64,000 nucleotides of DNA from Symsagittifera roscoffensis (Eukaryota; Xenacoelomorpha; Acoela; Convolutidae). Each line of letters begins with the position of its first letter. Positions within the stretch are counted from its first letter, which is position 1. Made by a program: the position numbers and the translations under genes. Below are positions 34,743 through 47,158 of this stretch, piece by piece. The notes under the pieces are model-generated. The model worked only from the letters and a program-made list of their open reading frames with translations, had not been told where the DNA came from and searched no databases. The stretch covers positions 10,896,517 through 10,960,516 of the forward strand of contig NC_087066.1 of the NCBI RefSeq assembly GCF_963678635.1. Direction: 5' to 3'.

Positions 34743-36805
34743 ACCACTCTCAGACCAACTAAGGGCGCAGAGAAATGACCGCATGACAAGCAACCTGAAA
34801 AGGTGCATAGAAAATGGTGCACCAGACAAAGGTGACCTGGAAGAAGACAGTTACCGTATCCTGAGACAGTACTTCATGCAGAAGGAGGGGAGGATATATT
34901 TGAACAAGGACGTGATTGTGGCTTGCAAGAGAAGAGAAGAAGACAAAGTCCTATACAAGAATATTGCGATAGTGTTGCCGCAACTCTATCAGGCAGGACT
35001 ATTATTCAAGTCGCATGATCAGATAGGCCATCAGGGGATCGACAAAGCGTATCAGAGGATCCTGAAGCGCTTTGAGTGGCCTCGAATGAAAAAGGCATGT
35101 GAGAAGTGGGTAACAACGTGCCTGTCATGCCAACAGGTCAAGGATCCAAGGAAATTGCGATTTCCTTTACAATCGGTCGAGTCGTCTGAATTCAACGAGG
35201 TGGTGCAGATAGATCACCAAAAGATATGCATGACAGACAGCGGTTATAACCAAGTCCTGGTCATGATAGATCACTTCACGAAGTACGCAGAGGCCGTGCC
35301 CTGCATAACTGCCTCGGCAAAAGAGACATGCGACCACCTGATCAATACGTGGATAGCGAGACCTGGTTGTCCGATGACGTTTCAATCAGATAATGGAACA
35401 GCTTTCGTAGGAGAGCTTACAAAAGAGCTTATGAGACGCTTACAGGTTGCTCAAGCTCACTCCACGACATACCACCCCCAGACGAATGCCTAAGTGGAAA
35501 GACAGAATAGAACGTTAGTGTCGATGCTGAGGGTATATTGTTCCAGGTACATGACCGATTGGGACAGATACCTTCCACAGGTGATGGGAGCCTATAATAG
35601 CACGCAACACTCCACCACAGGACTTAGTCCACACATGATGCTAACTGGACACGAGAAGTCTTTACCCTTAACCTTTTTCTACCCAGAGTATGAGGGAAAG
35701 AAAACGTCTCCACAGGTCTACGTGAGGGATGTGATCAGACGTCAACAGGAATTGAACGATTTGTGTAGACGAAATACTGAGCAAGCACAGGCAAGGCAGA
35801 GGAAAAAAAATCGACAAGAAAGCAGCTGGTGCAAAAGCTTACTCGGTGGGGGACTACGTGTGGGTATTTCAGAACGTTATACCACCGAGAGGAACGAAAA
35901 AGCTCCTAAAAAAGTGGAGGGGACCCTTCATAATTACGGAAGTGCACCAGGAGGGACGCTTTTATAGACTGAGTACTGGCAGAGCCGCCCACTACGAGAA
36001 CATTAAGCCAAACAATCCATCGACAGAAGACTGGTGTATACCCGGAGACATGGAAGAAGGGGATTATCTAATAATGGATCCTGCTTGTGAGGTCAACGAG
36101 AAGGGCACCAGGGAGAAGAACGATGGAAACGAAGTCGTAGAGGAAGGAACAAATACACCACTGGACCTGCATCTAAACGAGGTGATCGAAGCAGATGATG
36201 AATCCTTACCCTACGCAGAAGAAGATTGGCAAGATCCCGAACAGATGGAGGTTCCCAAGAATTTGGAACCAGATCTCCCGCTCACGATACACACCCGACA
36301 GGGCGACGGGACAAGACCCAAAAAGAAATATAACCCTTTCGGTGACGACTTTGTAGTAGACAGGATAGATCTGAAAAAGATAGTGGAAGAAATGATGGGT
36401 CTTGAAGGCATAACAGTCTCACAAGACATCGACATATTAGATTATCACGACCAGGAATGGATCGAGGACCGATCGAAACCCGAAGTAGAATTCGACGACG
36501 AGCAACTGGAGTCCTACGAAGAAGATCTCAATAATCTGCGAGTCTTGGAGTGGCTGAACGAAATGACATCAGACCCTAAAGAGACCAGTGTCTCGATTCA
36601 AGACGTAGATCGTGAAAGCATGAAATACATCAAGACCGAACGAGATAATCCTTCCTGGGCTGCCCAGGAAGGGCAACTACTCATTCCGGCTTCTGACCTC
36701 GACTTGATATCCGGTATGCGATCGACGGGGACGTCGATGGATAGTTTTGTCCGGGTAGTGGGGGTAGGACTTACCCACACTGAAAACTTGAAAAGAAAAA
36801 AATAG
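34743..36805 (+). pseudogene. pol: Ty3/gypsy-type integrase (pol 3' end), broken
   Basis: Integrase joins retroelement cDNA to host DNA. Visible in order: the HHCC zinc-binding domain (SHDQIGHQG ... CLSCQQVK), the catalytic core with Asp in VVQIDHQK, Asp in FQSDNG and Glu in VERQNR, then the GPY/F module (YSVGDYVW ... KKWRGPF) and a long acidic tail to 36805. TAA at 35491 lies between the second Asp and the Glu. One extra base in the A-run near 35807-35814 shifts the frame; the reading continues in the frame starting near 35846. Reverse transcriptase and RNase H are absent. The acidic C-terminal extension (about 270 residues) is longer than in simple Ty3 elements. Base use is distinctly more G+C-rich than the flanks. 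Confidence 0.85.
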
Positions 36806-37739
36806 CAAGAGAGACAGGAGACTTAGAAGCAGAAACAGGCCAGGAACCTAAGAAACCTGACCTAGGGAGGGTAGTTGAGTCATATTTTAACTGACCCAAT
36901 GGGTATTCAAGTAACATAAAAAAAAGACAGTGAATTCATACTCACAAATAGAACATGTGCGATAGGAATCACAGCAGACATGATTTTTAGGACAGCGTTA
37001 GCGGCAGATTTTAAGAGAGAATAGAAAAACGTGGAATTCCTTTGGAAGCAAAGACCAGGAGTAGGTGGCGTAGCAGCCTTACCTCCGGCCGTGTCACAGA
37101 TACCGGGAAAATCCTATGCTCCTTGGCGACGAGGTCGACGGAGAAGCAGCACGTGGACCCAGAGAACCTAGTCTTGTCCTTGACGAGGTTGGGAGCCTTC
37201 CTCGTGGAAATGGACGTGAAGGAGCTCTCACTTCCAGTGTACGATCCGAACAGAGGACGACTGCATCCTCGGAAATTGTACGCACTTGTACACGTGATAT
37301 TCTCTGATACTAATATACAAGTATATTTACATAAGAATTATTACTTAAGTATAGGCTGAGTGACGTGCAAGAGGGTGTTAGGCTGAAGACTAAGTTGTGT
37401 GATATGTGATATGTTTGTTATGTTATGTTATGTGTTATATTATTAAGTTCTTGGGTAACAAGGGGTTAGTGACCATGAACAACTGACTGATGATCTTAGG
37501 AATAGATCCAAAGTTTGAACTGTCCAATCTTTGGTCGAATTCCAAGATTTTAGAGACCGATTGATATTAATTAATTTTAGGATCAAAATCTTTTTATCTG
37601 ACTGTTTTTAAATGAGTTTTAACGAGAAGTTAAGGCGAAACTGACAAGTGTGATATTCGCGACCTCTTTTCTAGATCGTGACCTCTTTTCTAAATGAGTC
37701 AAACCTTGGAATCAAATCAATTCGAACTTAAAGAACAGA
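36806..37739 (+). other. Spacer between pol and downstream ORFs
   Basis: It still has the base composition of the retroelement up to about 37330. One open frame of 105 codons (37042-37359) contains LPVYDPNRGRLHPRKLYALV but matches no family I recognise. 37390-37445 is a simple GTTAT/GATATGT repeat. The rest to 37739 is probably a leader for the downstream coding region. Confidence 0.4.
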
Positions 37740-38327
37740 ATGGAGAATTTCAATTTGGATGAATTATTGGACCTGGCAGAGGCATATGTAGGACCGATGG
37801 TAGATGCGATCCATCGTCGGCTAATGGAACGAGACTTCGCTCTGGAGGACCCGGAAGGTAGTCATGTTGCTGACCGCCCTGATAAACATCTTGGGGCATG
37901 ACAACCGTGGGGACCGCCCCACGGAAGTCCTATTGATGGCAGCATACGGAGAGAGGGGAGTACTAGACCGCCCGAATATGAGAGTGATGAGGTGGAGAAA
38001 CGGGACTCTCTCAGGGAGCCACTTGGCGAATGAGCCTGGGTTGGGAAGTTCTAAGACTTATCAACCAGGTGAAATGCCTATGCCCTCCAAACCCAAACCT
38101 GGGGTGACGAGAATGCATCAGGAGATGAACAGGGAGGCACGTAGAGCAAGGGCTTCAAACTAACCGAACCAGGCAAGACCTGGATGGAGTAGAAGACGAA
38201 CTGGAAAGGACGAGAAGGGAGCTGGATGAGATGACTAAGACCATGCTCAGTACGGAGGAAGATAGGGACATGTAAAAGAGATTGTTCAAAGACTGCAGCA
38301 AAAAAGCAGAGAGAAGAGGTTGAGCGC
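37740..38327 (+). pseudogene. Broken N-terminal part of the retroelement's third gene (helical/coiled coil)
   Basis: ATG at 37740 opens MENFNLDELLDLAEAYVG and runs about 54 codons to TGA. A frame change near 37864 continues the reading to 38163. Further frames near 38170-38270 encode a heptad-rich stretch (DGVEDELERTRRELDEM) ending at TAA 38274. The patchwork needs at least three frameshifts. The order, a helical N-terminus then a coiled coil then the SGNH domain, suggests one original protein reaching 39875. The function of the N-terminal part is unknown. Confidence 0.5.
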
Positions 38328-39875
38328 TTGAGACGTGATTACAAAGAACGGATGGCGTTGACAACAGCCGTGGAGAAGGTGATACCTGCAAGGAGTGTTC
38401 CTCGTGGGCAGTCCCCGATGGAATTCTTGACGCCTCGAGAAATGAGTCAGACCACGGAAACACGACTCCCGACAGTAACAGGTCGAGTGACAATCCCGGA
38501 CCCTAGTGACATCTTGGGTGATCCAGACGTGGAACAAACGGTGAAGAGGCTGATAGAAATAGCTGGACGACTAGTCGCCAACAAGAATGCACAAGGTTCC
38601 GGGGTGACTGCACCCTATGGAACAATCGAAGATGCGGGTAGAGTACGGCTCTCCCGAGGCGTGATGATCAGAGAGGGAGTTTGCGACACGACACCACGAA
38701 TGGGGACGTCTAAGGCCTCAGAGAGAAAAATACGGAAGATGCCAGTGAAGAAAGTGTCTCGAGTAATAGACGTACAGAAGAATAATCAGTTGAGATATAA
38801 CTTCACGGGAGTCCCAGAGACAGATCCGAGAGCTTGCTTCAATCGAGCGACTTGAAACCCGGCAGTAAACCTACAGCAAACGCCACTGGGGACATCACAT
38901 CTGATACTGGGAGACAGCTTAGTCAGAGTGCTCTCGAATTTGAGGACCTCTTGGGTCACCACGGTGATGGCCTTCGGAGGCGCGACAATAGCCCAGTTAT
39001 ATCGGATGGTGGAACTAATGAATCCAGGGAGGATCCCCAATGTGATGATCCTGGTTGGAACGAACAACATCTCGAGAAGTTCGGATGAGGAGGAAGCACT
39101 ATGGGAATTGATGATGGTGAGCTTGTTTACTACTCTCTGGCAGAAGTTCAACTGCGCGGTACTGACCGTTTGCACTGTGCCAATGAATGCAAGGAGCTTG
39201 ACAGCAACAGGGAGAAGGCACAACGAAGGAGTGGTCAGGTGGAACAATATCTCGAGGAATCTCGCAAGTCGGAATGCCGGAAGGATGATCCTCATGGATA
39301 TCGAACATGAGTTGAGAGCTATGGATCAGGCCAGGCTGACCACGGACGGCATCCACTTCGATAGCATAGAAGGACAGGCTTGGCTGAACAGAGTCTTCCA
39401 GGAGCGATTGGATGAGTTGGAAGTAGAACTCTTTGACACAGGAATGCTAAAGGAGGAAGGAGCATCGAACGAAACGGTGATTACCACCTTTGTGCCTCCT
39501 AACCTGGAAACACGATTGGGAACTATAGACAGCAGAGCTCCAGCGAACCAGGTCAAAGAACAGATGTTCAGGATCGATTGGGAGAAGCGCCGGTGGGGAG
39601 GACCATTCATCCTAGGAGAAGACTAGGACCTGTCAACCCAATGGAAGAGACAACTAGCACGTCTAGACCAGACACGAGATTGGAGACGACAAGTAGCGTG
39701 CGCGAAATGGAGAGACGCTCTCTGTTTCATTCGATTCATGATAGAGCAGATTTCAGTACCAGCATTGAACACCTGTGTCAAGATGCTGAGGGAGGGCGAT
39801 GAGCGAGCAAAAGCCTTACTCTTGCTAGCACTGCAATCAAAGCAAACCAATGAGGGTGAATATGAAAGAACCTGA
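38328..39875 (+). pseudogene. SGNH/GDSL hydrolase gene of the LTR element (two in-frame stops)
   Basis: One frame from 38328 to 39875 is interrupted only by TGA at 38853 and TAG at 39624. The SGNH hydrolase signatures are in order and spacing: block I LGDSLVRV (Ser codon 38916-38918), block II FGGATI, block III LVGTNNI (Asn), and the C-terminal catalytic pair in TDGIHF (Asp 39345, His 39354). This family hydrolyses esters of lipids or sugars. Domain length from block I to block V (about 150 residues) is normal. A lysine/arginine-rich, helical tail (WKRQLARLD...) follows the TAG. Placed after integrase and before the 3' LTR, it sits where an envelope gene would be. SGNH/esterase domains are known in ORF1 of some CR1-type LINEs; in an LTR element this is unusual. 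The substrate is unknown. Confidence 0.75.
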
Positions 39876-42078
39876 GGAGTTAGAGCCCATGATAAAGATA
39901 GGCGAAATCAGGAGATTTTCAAACAAGGAGCGGAGACTCGCTAAGGAATCTATTGGCGCACTGCCGAAATCCAGTGAGTACTGTGGACCGATCAAGAAGA
40001 AGTCGTCCGGAATCATAGGGATAGCGTACAACCCGTTCCCGAGTGAAGACATACGCGATTGCTTCTTTGATTACGAGCAGGCAGTGTTGCTAAGATTCTG
40101 GACGTCGAGAATTGTGACGATTAAGAGCGCTCCCAATCCGCAGACCAAATTGGGACTGGTCTTGGAAGAAGAGGTGACTGCACCTTCCGTACCAAAATCC
40201 GACAAAAGAGTGGAGTTTGGGTTGGGATTCTCAAATGAATTACTGAGAACGAGCTTGATGGTAGTGTGGGAACTGATGAGACCATCATGGTGTCATAGTC
40301 CCAACGCTAACTCGATATTACGGGAGATACAAGCTGTGCAGAGGGAGCTGAATGCAGACTGTAACCTGCGTGACCTTACCATCATATATAATGTGATGAA
40401 AACGGCCTCTAGGAGCAACGAGGAAAACAAAGTGGAGTTGCCTGGCTGGAGACCAGAAGACTGGGTCAAACCTGGTAGCTGTCTAGCGGAAGTCTGTGGA
40501 CTGGAAGGTCACGTTTGTGGAGGTCTGGATTGTGTGAAAACCCTAGAGAGACAACACAAGCAATTGACGATATTGTTTGGGAATGTCGCGATGAAAACAA
40601 GGACGGAAACGGAACTGATCGCGGATTGCCATGGAGGAACCGAGGTGATTCTAGTGACTGCACTAGGATTCTACAGCATGTTTGGCTCTTTAGAGTCACT
40701 ATTGATTCTAGAACAGAGACATGAGATGGTCACAGCCATCAGTGTAGAAGTGTTCCCAGGAGTTTTGCAAACTGAGCAGAAACACATAGGAAAATGGAGG
40801 GAAGCGATCGAGGCGGAAATGAACATCAGACACAGTGAGAGTTATTGTAGACCATCAGGAGCACGATATTTGTTGGGATCGACATTGGCTCCAATATGCA
40901 AGAGCAGATACCCGTTGCATTTTGTAGCTGTGGATGTAAAGAGTACGAGAACGATCGTGGATCAAGCCTTCTCAGTGCCAAAGTGTGTGAGACTAACGAG
41001 AATGTCCGAAAAATTGTACGAGTTGCTATGTAAGATGTTCTCAGCAGTTCCAGAAAGAACAAAGGAGGAGTTGGAATCGATACTGGGAAGGAAGTTCATG
41101 AGATACGTGAGTGGGAACTTCAGTGACTTTGAGAGACAGAAACAGAGAGGAGGATCAACTGTTACAGATTACAATACGGTAGACGACAATAATGAAGTCC
41201 ACCGAGTGATGATGGAAGTGGAACCATTACTGGAAGCTTCGGGAAAACGTAATTGGAGGAGCATCATGTTGACACATGGCGAGTTTCCCTGCCACTGCTT
41301 GCTGCAGACTTGGTGGTATCCCGAGCGTAGTAATCTGGTGTTGATCTGGGACTCTGGAGAGGTGCTCTCCATGTGTTTACCAGACTCATCATGGCCCATA
41401 AAAATAGTGATAGTGAGAGTTATGATGGCGATACGATGGCTGGAAGCTCATGTAAGAGAGAACAATGGACAGGAAGCGCCAACGAGAGAACAGTTGCAGA
41501 AATTGGATTGTCTGAAAGATTTAGATCATTTTGAGACAATGTGCAAGATTCTAAACATTCCGATGGAAGTAAAGAAGATATGAGCAAGAAGACGATTGAG
41601 GCCATGGTTCAGAGCTAACATGACTGCATGGTTGTACGATTATGCTAAAAAGCATATGTCGAAGCACGGCAGAGTGTACAGTGGATATCAGCTGAACATT
41701 GGAGCAGGAGCTTTCAAGCGAGCTTTCGTGACTCATCGGAATGCAGTGACCACCGCTGTGAAAAAAATTTCCAGGACAAGTGAACGTAGTGGAAAGGAGA
41801 AGGAAGAGATGTTGAAGGAAGATTTGGAGAGAAACGTGACGTTGTGTCTCCACAACAGCTTCTGCAGGAACAGAGAATATAACGTGAATCCCCCACCTTG
41901 TTGCAAACAGAGGGTAGAAGAGCAGAAGTGTTGGAGGACTGCTTCCAACAGCGTCAGAATAGCTAACGATGTGTTGCAAGACACAGAAACTGAAAGTGCA
42001 GAGTCTGTGTCACAGGAGGAAGATATGGAACATAGACAAATGGTCGAAGGAACAAGATGCAAAAAGAAAGAAAATTAG
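39850..42078 (+). pseudogene. Long retroelement ORF of unknown function
   Basis: ATG at 39850 overlaps the end of the SGNH frame by 26 bases in another frame. It is open for 577 codons to TGA at 41581, then open again in the same frame to TAG at 42076, so it was probably one protein of about 740 residues with one acquired stop. I recognise no family. Visible features: no obvious signal peptide or strong membrane segment; cysteine clusters (CLAEVCGLEGHVCGGLDC; later CHC; PPCCKQR near the end); tryptophan-rich stretches (TWWYPE, AIRWLE); a basic C-terminus. It is the longest frame in the window, and its codon use resembles pol. Candidates are a capsid-like or envelope-like protein; neither is supported by a motif. 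Confidence 0.6.
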
Positions 42079-42865
42079 AAGAATTTAGAAGTTTTAGAAC
42101 TTCTAAACGACGAAAAGAGAAGAAACAAAGAAGTGACGAAAAAAAGTTAAAACTCAGAAATGATTTATGTTTGTGAAACAACTCAAGTGAGAAACCAAGC
42201 AACCAAGTTGTAATTGAAAACTGAAACATTTAGTTGAGTTTTGAACATTAAAGCATTTGTTGCATTTATAAATTTGCATTTTGATTTTTAGTTAGTGGCT
42301 TTAGAGACACTTACTACTTATTTAGAAAGGCTTGAGTAAAGAGTATATTTAAATATTCCAGGCTGCATGATTGTTTGTAATCAATTAGGACGACTGATCA
42401 CTTTGTGGTGACCTGAAGGACTTGGATAATCTCTTGAAAAGGAAGATTGTTTCATTGTGCTTTCTAACTACAGAGTTAACTAGTTTTAATATTCAGGACA
42501 ATGACAAGCAAGATTTCCGAAGGGAAGAAGCATAGTAGGATAACTTTAGCTTGTTGGTTGGCGGGACTGTCCTGCAAACCAACAACTTATAAAATCTCGG
42601 AGAAAAAGTTTTAAAATCAGGACATTGACATTGGAAGTCAGAAAAGATGTTTTTATCTTAGGTCATATCCTCAATGTGCAGATTAGTGAAAAAATTTGAA
42701 GGCTACAGTGATATAGTATGATGCCATTTATATTCTACAGTGAGTCGATATGACGCGGATAAAAGTATTTTCGTGCATTTTGTAAATTCTGTTCGATGAC
42801 ACTGTACCAATTTTACGAACATTGCGAGATTCAATGGGGACATTGACCGGACTGTCCGGGGAGTA
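42079..42865 (+). other. 3' untranslated part of the LTR element
   Basis: Non-coding, A+T richer than the ORFs, ending in a purine-bearing stretch (CTGTCCGGGGAGTA) just before the 3' LTR that could be the polypurine tract. No open frame of note. Confidence 0.5.
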
Positions 42866-43263
42866 TGTGACACGAAACTTTAGCAGTTAACCTTCCGAAT
42901 TGGCAGTTTTGAAGGATTAGCTGTGTTATTAGAACGATTAGCCAAACGGTGAAGGCTAGAATAATCTGGTGTTTCAAATTTTTAAATTTTTGAAGTATGA
43001 CGTCATTTTTCTGAGAAATCCAGAGACGGCCATTTTGGCAAAAAAAACCGAAATAAAACAGAACAACAACAGCTGTCGTTGCGACGAGAACAACAGAAAA
43101 CTTAGAATCGGAACTAGAGACGAGCAGAAATAGCAGAGACCGTTCCGAGTTGCAACTAATGTGTCGCTACAATAGTTGCAAGGCCGTTGCGAACAACGGT
43201 GAAGGGTAGAAGACATCCTTCCGGAAGGAAAATAGTGGTCTTATTTCCCCGGATTCAAGAATC
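42866..43263 (+). repeat. 3' LTR (or LTR shared with a second copy)
   Basis: It matches the 5' LTR from TGTGACACGAAACTTTAGC to GGATTCAAGAATC. The minus-strand frame of about 80 codons in each LTR (42974-43216 here, 34317-34529 there) is incidental. The bases flanking the LTR pair do not form an obvious target-site duplication (CGAAAA left, GGGAGG right). A gag-like region begins within 600 bp, so this LTR may be the 5' LTR of another partial copy. Confidence 0.8.
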
Positions 43264-43853
43264 GGGAGGGGTCTCGGGACTGAAACTCATAGTGTTTTAC
43301 ATAAACTTTTAGCTTCCCTGTCATGTCCTGAGTTGAATTTAATTAACATCTGAATTCTTCATTTTGATAGGATGAGAAGGTAGGAGTTGGGGGAAAGGGT
43401 TGATCCATCTTCGATGGAGATGATGATTTTTATCTACTGATCAAAAACAATAATAATTCAATAAGTAGAAGTAGCCCTGTTTTTAGGAGTGACCTCGTGG
43501 TCTGGGGATGCTGAGAACCAGCCATGAGCTCACTAATGTTGCATGTAATTAAGTTAATTTGGGCGTTCTGGTCGAAGCCGGAGAACAGTAACGTTTTTGT
43601 CGACCCGATGTTAGAAAGACCACCAAAAGAACTGGCTTGGTAGAGACGGTTAAAAGCACGTAAAACTTTGTTTAGACGTTGGCCAACGGTCTTAGGACCT
43701 AGCTTCATTTTCCGTCGATATGTGTCTTCCGGGTGAATGTTACATTAGCCAATCAGTTGTGATCACTTCCTCTAAAACTTTTGTTATTGACATAACAAAT
43801 GAAATGCGCGATGATCTCTTAGTGATCGGCAGGAAACTAATTAGCGAATAGAA

Positions 43854-45837
43854 ATGGCGATAAAGGGCGCAGCGCCGATGCCGGGCGGCGAACGCAAAAC
43901 AGCCTGGTCCCTTCGAGGAAGAGGAAGAAACGTTAATCCAACCCGAACAGCGCTATCAATTGGATCTCGAAGGAACCGACGACAACTCTGAGCAATAAAG
44001 AATCGAAACACATGCAAGGACATCGGAGCGTTCCGAGAGTTTTTCAGAAACTTTGAGCAAGAAAAAATGAAACACAGGTAAGGATACCGAAGCGTTCCGA
44101 GACTGATTGAAGAGAAGAACTGTTGCCTTGTCTGAGACCAAGAGCCATACTCTGAGAAAGGAGATACTCACTGGCTGAACAAAGCAAGAAAGCGATGATT
44201 TCGGGCTCAAATCCTTGGGAAGAAGGTTCAAGTTCAAATACCAAGACGCTATATGATGAACGGATGACAGTGATCTAATCTAGTGGATAGCCTTGCGATT
44301 TTGCCCTTTTGGGACCAATGCACTCGATCACAGACTTTACTCCTGTCCCGCAGCAGGAGAAGAACAAATAGTCAGTGTCCACTTCGCCACTGAAGCCAGC
44401 ATCGGATGGAATAACGATAGGAATGTCATCGAAATTTGATAGGCTATTGATGTCGATGGGATCAGCAACAGGCTGCAACCCCAATCGACGTCGTTGTCTC
44501 TGGGTCTGATCCCAGTGCTGGGCTCGGCTAGCAACATCAATGGCTTTTTTGCCGATGCTACCTCAGGTCTCAAAGAACTGTGCTAGGATATGACAAAGAC
44601 AATAGATAGAATGGATTAGAGAGCTCAATATTGCCATGAAAAACTGAGAAACAAATTAGCTGATGCGAAATCGCAGACTAAGTATGACCAGGCTCTGCTG
44701 GCTCAAAAAGTCGATCAGTGCGTTGCAGAAAATTTAGCTCCAGACACAAAAGGGTCTGAAGAGGACGTATTATGATGCAGGAACATTCCAAGTCTGTTGA
44801 AAGAAAAAGACCCAGAGCAGCGCCACCAAGGTCAGACTGGACGAATCCACCGAAGCCGTATACATTGGCCTGCGATGACCCAGATCAGATTGGTTCCAGA
44901 TCTGACAAAAATATAACAAAATAATACGATAATTGCGTCCATGTTTGAACCGCTCAACAAGTCCCTTAAAAAGTTCATCACGAAACTCTCGAAGTCTACT
45001 GAAAGAGCAAACTGATCAAGAAGGACACTCCAAAGTCATACAAGGTCATCCACGAAACCAAGGTCATACAAGGAATAGTAGGAAGGCTTCATTGACACCA
45101 GGATAGAGTTGATGAAGCTCCTTTTCGGGGAAGAAAATCTCTCCAAAAAACAAGAATGCAGCGCACTGAGAAGTAACCTAGAGGGCACGGACCTGAACAT
45201 TGTCATGACAAAAAGGGCCACGGAATGTGATAGTATTAGGAACATTTTCGATATTTTGTTGAACCGTTTCGGCTCTTGAGTATAACGACATCTGGCGATG
45301 GCGAAGTTTGAGAACAGGCGCCAAAGGTATGATGGGTCTATTGACAACTTTATGGCCGATCTCGAACTACTGAGAAAAAGAAGTAACCCTGACAAAAAAG
45401 TTTCAGAGAGAAACCCGGGCATAGTTACCAAGTTAATGAAAGGGGTTGAAAACGACAAGGTGAAGATCATGCAGGTCACTCACTTCATTCTATCAGCGGA
45501 TTCTATGCCCACACAAGATGACTTGCGAATAAATCTGTGTGAGTACCTGCAAATCAAGCCGACAGCCCAAAATCGTTACCAAAAATTATGACAATTAAAG
45601 TGGAATGAACACCGGCGCTGGTTCCGTTTGGTATAAACCTCGTCACGACATGGACAAAAGGGGCTCATGAGACAATTGCTGCTCACTAGAGCATCACGTG
45701 TCAGCTTGCACTATATACAATTAGAGCATGAAAGGCCATTAATTACTTCCTTGACAATGTGGACGCGGCAGATGAGGACCATGAAGAATTTGTGAGAGGA
45801 CTAATCTTGAAATACATTCCACACTTTAAATCAGACT
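43854..45837 (+). pseudogene. gag: Gag-like region, heavily broken
   Basis: Scattered frames of one decayed gene. A short basic peptide opens at 43854 (MAIKGAAPMPGGER). A coiled-coil stretch lies near 44635-44780 (HEKLRNKLADAKS), and a proline-rich piece near 44774. A capsid-like helical region starts near 45085 (GFIDTRIELMKLLF), is stopped at 45279 and 45285, and continues in the same frame as 45298-45591 (KFENRRQRYDGSIDNFMADL). The pattern of an R/Q-rich turn followed by DGSIDNFMADLE is typical of Ty3-type Gag capsid. No zinc knuckle was seen. Its position right after an LTR fits a 5' element half, complementary to the gag-less element to its left. Confidence 0.6.
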
Positions 45838-45894
45838 GAGATCAATTTTGGAAAGCAGTTTTGGAATGCAAATTAGGTTTTTTATAAATCATTT

Positions 45895-46310
45895 TGCTTT
45901 TAGAACTGAGTTTGAATAATTTTTGCAGAATTTTTGCAAAATTTGCAGGAGACCTGCAAAATATAAGCTATCCTTTTTACTAAACGCGATGTCTCAAAGC
46001 CAACCCAAGTTTTTTACCCTCCCTAAAACTAAATGGGGTGGGGGTGTAAATTGGGGTTGCCAATCATTAACCCCTACTAAAATCAACCAATAAATAAACC
46101 CCCTGGTTTAATTTCAAGGGGGCGAATGACAGTTGTGGTAAATTGAAAGGGGGCGAATGGCAATTGTGGTAAACTGGTAGGAGGTAGAGGGGGGAGGAAT
46201 AGAAAACGAGGGGAGGGAGTTAAAATAAATTGAAGGTGGGTGTGGGTTAAATTAAATGTGGGCAGTAAGTAAACAAGAAGGAGGGGGGAGGTTCAATCAG
46301 ACTGCACTAG
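45895..46310. mobile_element. G-rich MITE-like element, second copy
   Basis: It repeats the order seen at 32930-33260: 'tagaactgagtttgaat', a 'tttgcaaa' tract, 'ttactaaacgc', then 'gggggtgtaaattgggg' and 'caatcattaacccc'. The G-rich part contains several GGGGG runs. Ends were not resolved. Confidence 0.5.
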
Positions 46311-47158
46311 ACAAAAATTAGTCCAAATGTTAATGTGAAACTTACCATTTTATGAAACTTACCTCGCAACTGAACTAAAGACGAAATGAGATAACTTTAA
46401 AAAAAAGGGAAAATTTGTGACTAACATCTCGATAAAATCCATTATAAGGGATTACTTTGGCATAAAAAATATAAAGGTTATAATCCAATTTCAATGTATT
46501 ATAATTGATTATAATGCGTTATGATGATATAAAAAATAGTTTTGATTAAAATCTAGGGGCGGATCCAGGATTTTCTCGAGGGTGGGGCGGTTTTTCAAAA
46601 AAACAATTCAAAAGTTTTTTAAATTTTTGTAGGTCGACCAAACAGATTATCCAAGCTCTCCTAAACTACTATAAAGACCCTGTTTTTGCAAAATATTCTG
46701 CGTTCTAAGTATATGATTATTGATGCAATATGAACACGACTTTTTTGCAATAAGATGAGCGCTGAAAAATTCAAGTTCAATGATATTTTGTCAGGGTAAT
46801 ATTGAACTTAAATACCTGCACTCAGTAAAAAGAGAAAATAATCGATTATGATATAATTATAATCGTACTTTTAGCAAAGTTATAATTCATTATGAGCGCA
46901 AACTTTAGATGTTTAAACGATTTATAATCCATTTTAATCATAAATTTTTTGTTGAAATTTAAGAAATTATAATCAATTATAATTAATTATAATTTTCCAG
47001 AAAATCTCTTATAATCTCCTATAATCTATTATAATAAATCATAATCCCTTTTTCTATCAAAAAATTAATAAAAAGAAAAATGAGATACAATGGATTACAA
47101 TTTAGCTATACTGCATCAAAACACAGTAAAATCAGTGAAAAGTAAGAAATCATTAATC
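46310..47158. other. MITE remnants rich in TATAATC palindromes
   Basis: 46557 starts AGGGGCGGATCCAGG, a typical hAT-like terminus, followed by the same 'aggtcgacca..gagctctcc' body as the element at 47159. 46808 starts CCTGCACTCAGTAAAAA and is followed by about 250 bases of ATTATAATC-type words. These look like nested or truncated elements. Confidence 0.45.

Noticed and set aside
41551-42062. Several long minus-strand frames opposite the retroelement ORFs (also 38155-38537 and 38786-39356)
   Set aside because: Shadows of the plus-strand genes; composition and motifs belong to the plus strand.
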